DNA from: Tritonibacter horizontis
Lineage (GTDB): Bacteria > Pseudomonadota > Alphaproteobacteria > Rhodobacterales > Rhodobacteraceae
Assembly: GCF_001518015.1 (NCBI RefSeq)
Contig: NZ_LPUY01000134.1
Coordinates: forward strand, 1 to 64,000
Reading direction: 5' to 3'
DNA length: 64,000 bases
In this document: positions 38,452 to 48,608 of the stretch, piece after piece
Layout of the letters: every line of letters starts with the position of its first letter
Numbering within the stretch: the stretch's first letter is position 1
Program-made: the position numbers and the translations under genes
The notes under the pieces: generated by a model
Database searches by the model: none
What the model saw: only the letters and a program-made list of their open reading frames with translations
Told to the model about the DNA's origin: nothing

Positions 38452-41400
38452 ATGAGCACGCAGAAAATTTCGCTCAATGACCGTTATGATCTTGAAAAAT
38501 CGCCTGTTCTTTTGAACGGGACGCAGGCGCTGGTGCGCTTGATGCTGATGCAGAAGGCCCGCGACGTTGCGGCAGGCCTGAATACCGCGGGGCTGGTCAC
38601 CGGCTATCGCGGCTCACCGCTGGGCGCGGTCGACATGCAGATGAAGCGCGCGGAAAAGCAGTTGCTGCAATCAGATGTCAAATTTCAGTACGGTTTGAAC
38701 GAAGATCTGGCGGTTACCGCGCTCTGGGGGGCGCAGCAGGCGGAAATCCGCGGCGAGGGCAAATACGACGGTGTTTTTGGGCTGTGGTATGGCAAGGGGC
38801 CGGGCGTGGACCGCTCTGGCGATGCGCTGCGTCATGCCAATATGGCCGGCTCGTCCAAACACGGCGGCGTGCTGGTCGCCATGGGGGATGACCACACCGG
38901 CGAAAGCTCCACCGTGCTGCACCAGTCGGAATGGTCGCTGCTGGATTGTTACCTGCCGATTGTCAGCCCCGCCGGGGTGCAGGAAATTCTCGACTACGGC
39001 GTCTATGGCTATGCTTTGTCCCGGTTTTCCGGGCTTTGGGTCGGTCTCAAGACGATGAAAGACACCATCGAGGTCACCTCGGTCGTGGATGGCAATCCGA
39101 ACCGGATGCAGCTGCAGACGCCGGAGTTCAACATGCCCGCTGATGGGCTGAACATCCGACTCGACGATGATCGCTTTCGTCAGGAAGACCGCATTATCGA
39201 CTATCGTCGGTTTGCCGCCGAGGCCTTCAGCCATGCCAACAAGATGGACAAACGGGTCTGGGGCAAGCCCGGTGCCAAGATCGGATTCGTGGCCGCGGGC
39301 AAGAACTGGCTGGATCTGGTTCATGCGCTAAGCCTCTTGAATATCGACGAAAACATGGCAGAGCGCCTGGGTATCACCACCTATAAGGTGGGCCAGACCT
39401 GGCCGATGGACATGAAGGGTTTTCACGACTGGGCCGAAGGGCTGGATCTGATTGTCGTGGTCGAGGAAAAGCGCAAGCTGATCGAGATCCAGATCAAGGA
39501 AGCGATCTTTGACGACCGGCGCGGTCGGCGTGTTTATGGCTGGTACAAGGGCGGGGCAGGTGGCATCCATCGCGACGAGCTGTTTCCGACCAAATACGCG
39601 CTCGACCCGATTATGATCGCTGAAAAGCTGGGCAATATCCTGCTCGAAGAGGGCCGCGACGCAGAGGCGATCCGTGCCGGGCTGGCCGCGCTGGATGACG
39701 CCCGCCGCGCCGACAACGCCGAAGAAATCGCGGCCCGTTTGCCGTATTTCTGTTCGGGTTGCCCGCATAACTCCTCGACCAAGCTGCCGGACGGGTCGCG
39801 CGCGTATGCCGGTATTGGCTGCCACTTCATGGTGCAGTGGATGGACCGGGAAACGGTGGGCTTCACCCATATGGGCGGCGAGGGTGCAAATTGGATCGGC
39901 GAGGCGCCGTTTTCCAAAAGAACCCATGTTTTTCAGAACCTTGGCGACGGAACTTACAACCACTCCGGGGTGATGGCGATCCGTGCAGCGCTGGCTGAAG
40001 GCACCAATATCACCTATAAGATCCTGTTCAACGATGCCGTCGCGATGACCGGCGGACAGCAGGCCGAAGGCGGCCTGACGGCGCATCAGATCGCGCATGA
40101 GCTGACCGCGATGGGTGTCAAATCCATTGCCGTGGTCTACGACGAAAAAGAAGACGTCGACGCCAGGAATTTCCCCAGCGGCATGCGCATGCATGAACGG
40201 GCCGAGCTGATGACCGTGCAGCGGGAGTTTGAAAAACGCGAGGGCGTTTCCGCCATCATTTACATCCAGACCTGCGCGGCTGAAAAACGGCGTCGTCGTA
40301 AAAAGGGCCTGTTCCCGGATCCGGACCAGCGGGTGCTGATCAATTCGGATGTCTGCGAGGGCTGCGGCGATTGCGGGGTGCAATCCAACTGTGTCTCCAT
40401 CGTGCCGAAAGAAACCGAACTGGGCCGCAAGCGGGCCATTGATCAGTCAAGCTGCAACAAGGATTTCTCTTGCGTCAACGGGTTTTGCCCCTCGTTCCTC
40501 ACGGTGGAGGGCGCCAAGATCAAAAAAAGCGCCACCGCCAGCGTCGACTTGCCTGACCTGCCGGAACCGGACCTGCCCGTCATCAAGGGCACCCATAACG
40601 TCGTGATCACCGGCGTTGGCGGCACGGGCGTTGTGACCATTGGCGCGGTTCTGGCGCAGGCGGCCCAGATCGATGGCAAAGGGGCCGGCATGATGGAAAT
40701 GGCGGGTCTCGCACAAAAGGGCGGCGCCGTGCATATCCATTGCCGGATCGCCGAGGCACCCGAAGATATCAGCGCCATCCGTGTTGCCACGGGCGAGGCC
40801 GATGCCTTGATCGGCGGCGACCTTGTCGTCAGCGCCGGGGCAAAGACCCTGGGGCTGACAGCCACCGGGCGCACCGGCGCGGTTGTGAACAGCCATGAAA
40901 TCATCACCGGTGAATTCACGCGCAATACCGATTTTGCCATACCCAGCGATAGGTTGCAGGTCGCCCTTCAGGCGCGTCTGCGCGAGCGGGTCGACCTGTT
41001 TGACGCCTCAGAGCTGGCCCGCGTGTTGATGGGCGATTCCATCTTTTCCAACATGATGGTCTTTGGCGCCGCCTGGCAACGGGGGCTGATCCCGGTTTCT
41101 TTTGCGGCGTTGAAACAGGCGATCGAGCTGAACGGCGCGGCGGTGGACAAGAACCTGCGGGCCTTTGACATCGGTCGCTGGGCTGTCCTCTATCCCGAGC
41201 AGGCGGCCGAGGTTCTGGCCCCCAGCGTCGTCACGCTCCCGCAAACGCTGGAGGACAAGATCGCCTATCGCCGGGCGCAACTGGTTGATTACCAGGGCGA
41301 GCGGCTGGCGAAACGCTATACTGCGATGCTCGACCAGATCACCGACCCGGAGGTCAAGGAAGCCGTCGCCAAGGGCTATCACAAGCTGTTGTCCTACAAG

Positions 41401-41871
41401 GATGAATACGAGGTCGCGCGGCTGTTGTTGTCGAGCCGTGAGAAGGCCGAAGCCGAATTTGACGGCGATCTGAAGATCTCTTTCAACCTCGCGCCGCCGC
41501 TGCTGGGAGGGACGGACGCCAATGGGCGCCCGAAAAAGCGCAAATTCGGTCCCGGCACCGAGCGACTGTTCCGTCTGCTGGCGAAACTGAAACCCCTGCG
41601 CGGCACGCCTCTGGATGTCTTTGGCTATACCGCAGAGCGCAAGATGGAGCGCGCGCTGATCAAGCAATACGAGGCGGATATGAAAACCTGGCTGCCCAGG
41701 GTGGATACCGCCCACAAGGAGGCTCTGGTCGCGCTGGCGGAACTGCCGCTGCAGATCCGCGGCTTTGGTCCGGTCAAGATGAAGAGCGAACAAGAGGCTG
41801 CAAAGCGGCGCGAGGCGCTCTTGTCAGCCTTGACCCAGGGCAAACCGCCACTGGAGGTCGCCGCCGAATAG
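38452..41871 (+). CDS. Indolepyruvate ferredoxin oxidoreductase, fused alpha-beta form
   Basis: A 1139-aa fused enzyme that oxidatively decarboxylates aryl 2-oxo acids from aromatic amino acids to aryl-acyl-CoA. Domains in order: N-terminal 2-oxoacid oxidoreductase domain (~20-400), thiamine-diphosphate domain (~430-620; GIGCHFMVQWMDRE..., FNDAVAMTGGQQAEGG), iron-sulfur motif CEGCGDCGVQSNC, gamma domain (~715-900, GVGGTGVVTIGAVLAQAA), and a C-terminal extension of unknown role. The start is ATG 38452 with GAGGAGG 5-6 nt upstream; the frame stays open to 38410 without support. Confidence 0.93.
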   Translation: MSTQKISLNDRYDLEKSPVLLNGTQALVRLMLMQKARDVAAGLNTAGLVTGYRGSPLGAVDMQMKRAEKQLLQSDVKFQYGLNEDLAVTALWGAQQAEIRGEGKYDGVFGLWYGKGPGVDRSGDALRHANMAGSSKHGGVLVAMGDDHTGESSTVLHQSEWSLLDCYLPIVSPAGVQEILDYGVYGYALSRFSGLWVGLKTMKDTIEVTSVVDGNPNRMQLQTPEFNMPADGLNIRLDDDRFRQEDRIIDYRRFAAEAFSHANKMDKRVWGKPGAKIGFVAAGKNWLDLVHALSLLNIDENMAERLGITTYKVGQTWPMDMKGFHDWAEGLDLIVVVEEKRKLIEIQIKEAIFDDRRGRRVYGWYKGGAGGIHRDELFPTKYALDPIMIAEKLGNILLEEGRDAEAIRAGLAALDDARRADNAEEIAARLPYFCSGCPHNSSTKLPDGSRAYAGIGCHFMVQWMDRETVGFTHMGGEGANWIGEAPFSKRTHVFQNLGDGTYNHSGVMAIRAALAEGTNITYKILFNDAVAMTGGQQAEGGLTAHQIAHELTAMGVKSIAVVYDEKEDVDARNFPSGMRMHERAELMTVQREFEKREGVSAIIYIQTCAAEKRRRRKKGLFPDPDQRVLINSDVCEGCGDCGVQSNCVSIVPKETELGRKRAIDQSSCNKDFSCVNGFCPSFLTVEGAKIKKSATASVDLPDLPEPDLPVIKGTHNVVITGVGGTGVVTIGAVLAQAAQIDGKGAGMMEMAGLAQKGGAVHIHCRIAEAPEDISAIRVATGEADALIGGDLVVSAGAKTLGLTATGRTGAVVNSHEIITGEFTRNTDFAIPSDRLQVALQARLRERVDLFDASELARVLMGDSIFSNMMVFGAAWQRGLIPVSFAALKQAIELNGAAVDKNLRAFDIGRWAVLYPEQAAEVLAPSVVTLPQTLEDKIAYRRAQLVDYQGERLAKRYTAMLDQITDPEVKEAVAKGYHKLLSYKDEYEVARLLLSSREKAEAEFDGDLKISFNLAPPLLGGTDANGRPKKRKFGPGTERLFRLLAKLKPLRGTPLDVFGYTAERKMERALIKQYEADMKTWLPRVDTAHKEALVALAELPLQIRGFGPVKMKSEQEAAKRREALLSALTQGKPPLEVAAE

Positions 41872-42011
41872 TGGCGGCTTGGTCACTGTCATCTTCTGTT
41901 GAGGCCATCAATGTGTTATCAAGGCTGGGCAAATATACTGTCCAGCCTTAGGGGGTCGTGCATCTGGAACACGGGTGCCAGATCTGCGGTCTGAATGGAG
42001 TTTCCCACGAC

Positions 42012-42890
42012 ATGATTGAGCGTCACCACATCGCTCGCGATATTTCCTATTCCCATTCCGCAGAAACGCGGCCTGGGCGGATCATGATCCGGCTGATGGA
42101 AAACACCACTGGTCGGTTGCGGTTGATCAAACGTGCCAAAGGCTACGACAGCGAAGTTGCCTCTGGCCGCAACTTCTGGGATGTGATTGTCGAACGCTAC
42201 GGGCTGACCCTCGATGTGGTTGGCGGCAGCCTGGACAATATTCCGCGCGACAAACCCGTGATCCTGATCGCCAACCATCCCTATGGCATTCTCGACGGGT
42301 TGATGATGGGGCATATCCTGTCCCGGACCCGTGGCGATTTCCGCATTCTGGCGCATCAGGTGTTTCGCAAGGCCGAGGATCTGAACAAGGTGATCCTGCC
42401 GATCTCCTTTGAACAATCCAAAGAAGCGATCAAAACCAACCTGAACACCCGCAAGGATGCGCTGGACTACCTGTCGCAGGGCGGCGCAATCGGCATCTTT
42501 CCCGGCGGCACCGTGTCCACTGCGGCGAAACCCTTTGACCATCCGATGGATCCGGGCTGGCGCGGGTTTACCGCGCGCATGGTGGCCAAATCCGACGCGG
42601 TGGTTGTGCCGGTCTATTTCGATGGCCACACGTCGCGCTTGTTCCAGATCGCCTCGCATCTGCATTGCACCTTGCGGATGGGGTTGTTGATCAAGGAGTT
42701 CCGCAAGCGGGTGGATACGCCGGTCAAGGTCGTCGTCGGCGCGCCAATCGGGCGCGATGTGCTGGACCCCTTGTCCCGGGATTCCAAAGCAATGATGGAT
42801 TTTCTGCGCAAAGCGACGTATGAGCTGTCTCCAACCCCGCTCAAATCCTATGACTACGGGTTCGAGTTCGAAGAAAAACACCGGGCCTGA
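42012..42890 (+). CDS. Lysophospholipid acyltransferase family protein
   Basis: A 292-aa acyltransferase of the PlsC superfamily. The active-site block is NHPYGILDG, a variant with five instead of four residues between His and Asp, and the second block is IFPGGTVS. It would acylate a lysophospholipid, ornithine lipid or similar substrate at the inner membrane. Start ATG 42012 (MIERHHIARDISYS) is chosen; a GTG at 41958 is in frame but less likely. It ends 27 bp before murI. Confidence 0.83.
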   Translation: MIERHHIARDISYSHSAETRPGRIMIRLMENTTGRLRLIKRAKGYDSEVASGRNFWDVIVERYGLTLDVVGGSLDNIPRDKPVILIANHPYGILDGLMMGHILSRTRGDFRILAHQVFRKAEDLNKVILPISFEQSKEAIKTNLNTRKDALDYLSQGGAIGIFPGGTVSTAAKPFDHPMDPGWRGFTARMVAKSDAVVVPVYFDGHTSRLFQIASHLHCTLRMGLLIKEFRKRVDTPVKVVVGAPIGRDVLDPLSRDSKAMMDFLRKATYELSPTPLKSYDYGFEFEEKHRA

Positions 42891-42917
42891 ACGGCTCTCG
42901 CACGAAGGCAGTGTGGC

Positions 42918-43727
42918 ATGGCAGTTGGCATTTTTGATTCCGGCCTCGGCGGGCTGACGGTTCTGGATGCGGTGCAAAAGCGCCTGCCAGAGGTGGATTT
43001 CCTGTATTACGGTGACAACAGCCACGCCCCTTACGGTGTGCGCGACGCCGAGGACATCTTTCAGCTGACCCAGGCTGCAGTGCACAATATGTGGGACCGC
43101 GGCTGCGATCTGGTGATCCTGGCCTGCAACACGGCCTCTGCGGCGGCGCTGCGCCGGATGCAGGAGGCGGGCGTGCCACAGGGCAAACGGGTGCTTGGGG
43201 TGTTCGTCCCGTTGATCGAGGCGCTGACCGAACGCGAGTGGGGCGACAATTCGCCGCCTCGCGAAGTGGCCGTGAAACATGTGGCGCTTTTTGCCACCCC
43301 GGCCACGGTCGCCAGCCGCGCCTTTCAGCGGGAACTGGCGTTCCGTGCCATTGGCGTCGATGTCGAGGCGCAGGCCTGCGGCGGCGTGGTCGATGCCATA
43401 GAAGACGGCGACATGATCCTGGCCGAAGCGCTGGTCAAAAGCCACGTCGATGCCTTGCTGCGCAAGATGCCCAAACCGGAGGCGGCCATCCTCGGCTGTA
43501 CCCATTACCCGCTGATGGAGCCGGTGTTTCAGGCCGCTCTCGGCGCTGATGTGCAGGTCTTCAGCCAGGGACGACTGGTTGCCGACAGCCTGGCGCATTA
43601 CCTTGACCGGCGGCCACAGATGTTGGGAACCGGGGCAGGTGGCTATGTCACCACCGGCAATCCGGCCCGCGTCAGCAGCCGCGCGACGCAGTTTCTCCGA
43701 CGAGAAATCACTTTTGATGCGGCGTGA
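42918..43727 (+). CDS. murI: Glutamate racemase
   Basis: A 269-aa racemase that makes D-glutamate for peptidoglycan. Both catalytic cysteines are present: C70 in ACNTAS and the second in GCTHYP. The N-terminal [14 protein letters not shown] and [10 protein letters not shown] are also typical. It follows the acyltransferase by 27 bp. Confidence 0.96.
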   Translation: MAVGIFDSGLGGLTVLDAVQKRLPEVDFLYYGDNSHAPYGVRDAEDIFQLTQAAVHNMWDRGCDLVILACNTASAAALRRMQEAGVPQGKRVLGVFVPLIEALTEREWGDNSPPREVAVKHVALFATPATVASRAFQRELAFRAIGVDVEAQACGGVVDAIEDGDMILAEALVKSHVDALLRKMPKPEAAILGCTHYPLMEPVFQAALGADVQVFSQGRLVADSLAHYLDRRPQMLGTGAGGYVTTGNPARVSSRATQFLRREITFDAA

Positions 43728-43812
43728 GGTCTCCTAACCTGACGCCCGACCCCAGTTTCTTCGCTGCGGCCGCAGCGACCCCTTTCACTCGTGAAGTTTT
43801 CGAGGTTTAGAC

Positions 43813-44841
43813 ATGGCCCATAACGTGGCAATTCTTGGCGCGTCCGGTTACACCGGCGCCGAACTGATCCGGCTGATCTCTCAGCATCCGAATATCGAAA
43901 TCACCGCGCTTGGGGCAGAGCGTAAGGCCGGCATGCAGATGGCAGATGTGTTCCCGCACCTGCGTCACCTGTCGCTGCCAACCCTTTGTACAATCGATGA
44001 AATTGATTTCTCTCAGATCGACCTGTGCTTTTGCGCGCTGCCGCATAAAACCAGCCAGCAGGTGATCGCGAACCTGCCCTCGGATCTGAAGATCGTCGAT
44101 CTGTCGGCGGATTTCCGGCTGCGCGATCCTGCTGAATATGAAAAATGGTATGGCAATGCCCATGCCGCTTTGGCGCAGCAGGGCGAGGCCGTTTATGGCC
44201 TGACCGAATTTTATCGCTCCGAGATCACCTCGGCCCGTCTGGTGGCCGGCACTGGCTGCAATGCGGCGACCGGGCAATTTGCCCTGCGGCCGCTGATTTC
44301 GGCCGGGGTGATTGATCTGGACGAGATCATTCTCGACATGAAATGCGCGGTCTCCGGCGCCGGGCGGGCGCTCAAGGAAAACCTGCTGCACGCCGAATTG
44401 TCCGAAGGCTACAACGCCTATGCGCTTGGCAGCACCCATCGCCACTTGGGCGAATTCGATCAGGAGTTTTCCCTGATCGCGGGGCGCCCGGTCAAGGTGC
44501 AGTTCACACCGCATCTGTTGCCGGTCAACCGGGGCATTCTGGCGACCACCTATGTCAAAGGGGACGCGGTAGATATCCACGCCACCTTCGCGGCCGCCTA
44601 CAGAGAGGAACCCTTCATCGAGGTGCTGCCCTTCGGCACTGCGCCCTCGACCCATGATGTGCGCGGCTCCAACTTTGTGCATATCGGTGTCGCCGCTGAC
44701 CGCGTCGCCGGGCGCGCCACCGTGTTCGCGGCGTTGGACAACCTGACAAAAGGTAGCAGCGGTCAGGCCTTGCAGAATGCGAACCTGATGTTAGGTGAGG
44801 ACGAAACTGCGGGGCTGATGATGGCGCCGCTGTTCCCCTGA
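43813..44841 (+). CDS. argC: N-acetyl-gamma-glutamyl-phosphate reductase
   Basis: A 342-aa NADPH-dependent enzyme of arginine synthesis. Seen: [15 protein letters not shown] (nucleotide-binding), the catalytic cysteine in [14 protein letters not shown], and the C-terminal [18 protein letters not shown] 43813 begins [15 protein letters not shown]. ccmE follows 16 bp after it, so the two are probably co-transcribed. Confidence 0.96.
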   Translation: MAHNVAILGASGYTGAELIRLISQHPNIEITALGAERKAGMQMADVFPHLRHLSLPTLCTIDEIDFSQIDLCFCALPHKTSQQVIANLPSDLKIVDLSADFRLRDPAEYEKWYGNAHAALAQQGEAVYGLTEFYRSEITSARLVAGTGCNAATGQFALRPLISAGVIDLDEIILDMKCAVSGAGRALKENLLHAELSEGYNAYALGSTHRHLGEFDQEFSLIAGRPVKVQFTPHLLPVNRGILATTYVKGDAVDIHATFAAAYREEPFIEVLPFGTAPSTHDVRGSNFVHIGVAADRVAGRATVFAALDNLTKGSSGQALQNANLMLGEDETAGLMMAPLFP

Positions 44842-44857
44842 CCCGGCGGAGGCCCCG

Positions 44858-45301
44858 ATGAAGTCCCTGAAGAAACAGCGGCGGATCCAGATCATTGCCC
44901 TGACCGCTGTGGCGCTTGTGGGTGCCACGGCGCTGATTGGCTACGCGATGCGGGACGGGATCAACTATTTCCGCTCCCCCTCGCAAGTGATGGCAGAGCC
45001 GCCGCAGGCGCAGGAGGTCTTTCGGTTGGGCGGTCTTGTCGAAGAAGGCTCGCTCAAACGTGGACAGGGCGAGGTGGTCATGTTCTCCGTCACCGATGGC
45101 GGCGCCAGCGTGCCGGTGACATTCAAAGGGGTCCTGCCGGATCTGTTTGAGGAAAACCAGGGCATGATCGGCACCGGAACATACATCAACGGTGTTTTTG
45201 AAGCCTCTGAAATCCTTGCCAAACATGACGAGACCTATATGCCCAAAGAGGTCACCGACGCGCTCAAGGAACAGGGCGTCTACCGCGACAGCGACAGCTG
45301 A
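44858..45301 (+). CDS. ccmE: Cytochrome c maturation haem chaperone CcmE
   Basis: A 147-aa periplasmic haem chaperone anchored by an N-terminal helix (about 10-30). The haem-binding histidine lies in LAKHDETYMPKE and the OB-fold region is LPDLFEENQGMIGTGTY. It passes haem from CcmABCD to CcmF-CcmH. ccmF and ccmH lie downstream, separated from it by the muramidase-holin pair. Confidence 0.96.
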   Translation: MKSLKKQRRIQIIALTAVALVGATALIGYAMRDGINYFRSPSQVMAEPPQAQEVFRLGGLVEEGSLKRGQGEVVMFSVTDGGASVPVTFKGVLPDLFEENQGMIGTGTYINGVFEASEILAKHDETYMPKEVTDALKEQGVYRDSDS

Positions 45302-45394
45302 TCCGCGCCCGTTGCGCCCCCGCCGCACGCTCTGGGCAGAAGATGTCAAATCCTGAGTGCTAGTCTCTCCGCAGCCCGAAGTGGAGGACCAAGC

Positions 45395-46003
45395 ATGGAT
45401 GTTTCCCGAATTGCCAATGAAATCGTCACCCGTGAGGGGGGATTTGTCGACGACCCGGACGATCCGGGCGGGGCCACCAATCATGGCGTGACCATCCACA
45501 CCCTGCGCCGCCTCGGGCTGGATCTGACCGGCGATGGCGCAGTCACCTCGTCGGATGTGCGCGCCCTTGATCGGGACACGGCGGTGGAGATCTTCCTGAA
45601 GGAGTATTTTCACAAACCCGGCCTCCCGCTGTTGCCGGAACCGCTGCAGGCCAGCGTCTTTGACATGTACGTCAACGCCGGCTCCAACGCGGTGCGGATC
45701 CTGCAAGGGTTGCTGAACCAGATGGGGCATGATCTCAGACGGGACGGGGTGCTTGGCCCGCTGACCGCCCGTGCCGCCCATGCGGCGGCGGCCGTGGATA
45801 TGGCGGCCTTCGTCGATGCCTATGGGATCGCGCGCCGCAACTACTATTTCGATTTGGCGGACCGCCGTCCGGCCAGCCGTAAATTCGCCCGCACCCGCGC
45901 CGGCACCAAAGGGGGCTGGATCAAACGGGCCGAGGATTTCATTTCCGCGGGCTATCACCTGTCCGACGCGGCATTTGCCGCCCGGACTGCGGCCTGGGGG
46001 TAG
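45395..46003 (+). CDS. Holin-associated N-acetylmuramidase (GH108 endolysin)
   Basis: A 202-aa muramidase. The GH108 domain (residues ~1-90) has the catalytic Glu in REGGF (E14) and the loop DPDDPGGATNHGVT, followed by a C-terminal peptidoglycan-binding domain (~95-180). It has no signal peptide, so it needs a holin to reach the wall. The holin gene begins 4 bp after its stop. In Rhodobacter capsulatus this kind of pair lyses cells to release the gene transfer agent; the same role here is inferred. Confidence 0.87.
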   Translation: MDVSRIANEIVTREGGFVDDPDDPGGATNHGVTIHTLRRLGLDLTGDGAVTSSDVRALDRDTAVEIFLKEYFHKPGLPLLPEPLQASVFDMYVNAGSNAVRILQGLLNQMGHDLRRDGVLGPLTARAAHAAAAVDMAAFVDAYGIARRNYYFDLADRRPASRKFARTRAGTKGGWIKRAEDFISAGYHLSDAAFAARTAAWG

Positions 46004-46007
46004 GGAC

Positions 46008-46571
46008 ATGAGCGTGTTTTCCGGCCTTTGGGCCATGCTTTTTGGCGATCGCCGGAACGTGATCCGGGAAACGGCCGAGATTTTTCGTGAGAACAGCGAA
46101 CAATCGGCCGTGCGGGCGCATGATCTTCAGTCGGCGGCATTGGCGCAGTTCGCGACCGAATTTGCCGTTGCAAATCGCGGCGGATTTGATCGTTTCATGG
46201 ATGGCCTGAACCGGCTGCCGCGCCCGATGCTGGCGCTTGGCACCCTGGGGTTGATGATGGCGGCAATGGTCGATCCGCTCTGGTTCGCGGCCCGCATGCA
46301 GGGGATCGCCCTGGTGCCAGAGCCGCTGTGGTGGCTGTTGGGGATTGTGGTGTCGTTTTACTTTGGCGCCCGCAGTCAGGCCAAGACCCAGGCCTTTCAG
46401 GAAGGGATCGCCCGCAGTCTGGCCCGCGTGCCGCAGGTGGTCGCCAACCTCGACAGTCTGAACCAGGGTCAGGCGGCCACCACCGGGGATCCCGCGATAG
46501 AAACCGCCCGGCATCCGGCGGGCGAAAACCCGGCGCTGGCGGCCTGGCGACGTCGCGGTGCGGCCGCGTAA
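46008..46571 (+). CDS. Holin family protein
   Basis: A 187-aa protein with two hydrophobic helices (about 70-92 and 100-120: RPMLALGTLGLMMAAMVDPLW and PLWWLLGIVVSFYFGARSQ), typical of the Phage_holin_3 (3TM-type) family, then a charged C-terminal tail. ATG 46008 starts 4 bp after the muramidase stop and overlaps its leader, so the pair is coupled. It would make the membrane hole that releases the muramidase. Confidence 0.8.
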   Translation: MSVFSGLWAMLFGDRRNVIRETAEIFRENSEQSAVRAHDLQSAALAQFATEFAVANRGGFDRFMDGLNRLPRPMLALGTLGLMMAAMVDPLWFAARMQGIALVPEPLWWLLGIVVSFYFGARSQAKTQAFQEGIARSLARVPQVVANLDSLNQGQAATTGDPAIETARHPAGENPALAAWRRRGAAA

Positions 46572-46643
46572 TGCGCGCCTGCGACCGCGCGACGCGGGGA
46601 AATGTGATTGGCGCTGACAGGCGCTGCGGATATAGGAAGACTT

Positions 46644-48608
46644 ATGATTACAGAGCTCGGTCACTTCGCCCTCATCCTCGCCTTCATGATCGCCATCGTC
46701 CAGATGGTGATCCCCATGATCGGGGCCCAGAAACGCTGGTCCGGCTGGATGGCGGTCGCAGAGCCTGCCGCTCAGGCGCAGTTCCTGTTCACCGCCTTTG
46801 CGTTTGGCGCGCTGATGTGGGCCTTTGTGACTTCGGATTTCTCGGTGCGGCTGGTGACGCTGAACAGCCATTCGGCCAAGCCGATGCTCTATAAAATCTC
46901 CGGCACCTGGGGCAATCACGAGGGGTCCATGCTGTTGTGGGTGCTGATTGTCAGCCTGTTTGGCGCGGCGGCGTCGCTGGGGGGCGCGGGTCTGCCACCG
47001 ACGCTAAAGGCGCGGGTGCTGGCGGTGCAGGCCGCGATTGGCGTTGCGTTTTTCGCCTTTATCCTGTTCACCTCCAACCCGTTTGTGCGGCTGATCAATC
47101 CGCCTTTTGACGGCCAGGATCTGAACCCGCTGCTGCAGGATCCGGGGTTGGCCTTTCACCCGCCATTCCTCTATCTGGGCTATGTCGGCCTTTCGATGGC
47201 ATTTTCCTTTGCGGTCGCCGCCCTGATCGAAGGGCGGGTGGATGCAGCCTGGGGCCGCTGGGTGCGCCCCTGGACGCTGGCGGCCTGGATCTTCCTCACC
47301 ATTGGCATCGCGCTTGGCTCCTGGTGGGCCTATTACGAGCTGGGCTGGGGCGGGTTCTGGTTCTGGGACCCGGTGGAGAACGCGTCTTTTATGCCCTGGT
47401 TGCTGTCTGCGGCGCTGCTGCATTCGGCCATCGTTGTGGAAAAGCGCGAAAGCCTGAAAAGCTGGACCATCCTGCTGGCGATCCTAGCCTTTGGCTTCTC
47501 GCTGATCGGCACGTTCATCGTGCGGTCCGGGCTTTTGACCTCGGTTCATGCCTTTGCCAACGACCCCGAACGCGGGGTGGTCATCCTGTTCATTTTGGCC
47601 CTGTTTACCGGCGGCGCGCTGACGTTGTTTGCCTTGCGGGCACAGTCGATGGAGGCCAAGGGCGTGTTTTCCATGGTCAGCCGTGAAAGCGCCTTGGTCG
47701 CCAACAATCTGTTCCTCGCGGTCAGCTGCTTTGTGGTCTTTGTCGGCACCCTCTGGCCGGTTGTCGCCGAGATGCTCTTTGACCGCAAACTCTCTGTGGG
47801 GGCGCCGTTTTTCAATGCGGCCTTCCCGCCCTTCATGGTGGCGCTGGGGATCATCATGCCCATCGGCGCCATGCTGCCATGGAAACGGGCCCGGATCGGG
47901 CGGACGCTCTGGTCGCTGCGCTACGCGGGTGGCCTTGCGCTGGCGCTGGCGGGGCTGGTCTGGTCCTTGCAGAGCGACAAGAGCCTGCTTGGCCCGATAG
48001 GTGTCTTGCTTGGGACCTGGATCGTTTTCGGGGCCGCGATGGACCTGTGGTCCCGGATCGGCCATGTGGGGCGACTTCATCGTCTGTGGCGGCTGCCGCG
48101 TGCGGATTGGGGCAAATCGGTCGCCCATGCCGGGCTTGGCGTCACCTTGTTTGCCATTGCCGGGCTCACCGCCTGGGAGCAGGAAGACATTCGCATCGCG
48201 CAGATTGACGCGCCGTTCCAGGTCGGGGCCTATCAGCTGGTTCTGACCGGCGTCACCGAGGGGCGCGGGCCGAATTACTTCACCACCCAAGGCGTCGTCG
48301 AAGTGTTCCACGAGGGGCGCGCCGTCGCGACCCTGACCCCCGAAAAACGGATCTACCCGGTGGCGCAGATGCCCACCACCGAGGCCGCGATCGACTATCG
48401 GTTCACCCGTGACCTCTATGTGGTGATCGGCGACGCGCAGGAGGGCGGCGGGTATACGGTCCGGACCTATATCAAACCCTTTGCCAACTGGATCTGGGGC
48501 GGCTGTCTGCTGATGGCCTTTGGCGGTTTGCTCAGCCTCACGGATCGCCGGTTCCGGGTGGCGGCGGGGGCGCGCAAAACACCGGTGACAGGGGTGCCTG
48601 CGGAATGA
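46644..48608 (+). CDS. ccmF: Haem lyase CcmF
   Basis: A 654-aa polytopic membrane protein (about 15 helices) that ligates haem to apocytochrome c. The WWD motif is present: LGWGGFWFWDPVENASFMPWL, with WGNHEGSMLLWV before it. The start is ATG 46644 with AGGAAG upstream; the frame extends to 46608. It overlaps ccmH by 4 bp. Confidence 0.95.
   Translation: MITELGHFALILAFMIAIVQMVIPMIGAQKRWSGWMAVAEPAAQAQFLFTAFAFGALMWAFVTSDFSVRLVTLNSHSAKPMLYKISGTWGNHEGSMLLWVLIVSLFGAAASLGGAGLPPTLKARVLAVQAAIGVAFFAFILFTSNPFVRLINPPFDGQDLNPLLQDPGLAFHPPFLYLGYVGLSMAFSFAVAALIEGRVDAAWGRWVRPWTLAAWIFLTIGIALGSWWAYYELGWGGFWFWDPVENASFMPWLLSAALLHSAIVVEKRESLKSWTILLAILAFGFSLIGTFIVRSGLLTSVHAFANDPERGVVILFILALFTGGALTLFALRAQSMEAKGVFSMVSRESALVANNLFLAVSCFVVFVGTLWPVVAEMLFDRKLSVGAPFFNAAFPPFMVALGIIMPIGAMLPWKRARIGRTLWSLRYAGGLALALAGLVWSLQSDKSLLGPIGVLLGTWIVFGAAMDLWSRIGHVGRLHRLWRLPRADWGKSVAHAGLGVTLFAIAGLTAWEQEDIRIAQIDAPFQVGAYQLVLTGVTEGRGPNYFTTQGVVEVFHEGRAVATLTPEKRIYPVAQMPTTEAAIDYRFTRDLYVVIGDAQEGGGYTVRTYIKPFANWIWGGCLLMAFGGLLSLTDRRFRVAAGARKTPVTGVPAE

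Noticed and set aside
41919-43598. 559-codon minus-strand frame opposite the acyltransferase and murI
   Set aside because: It spans two well-defined plus-strand genes and their intergenic gap; this is a codon-bias artefact.
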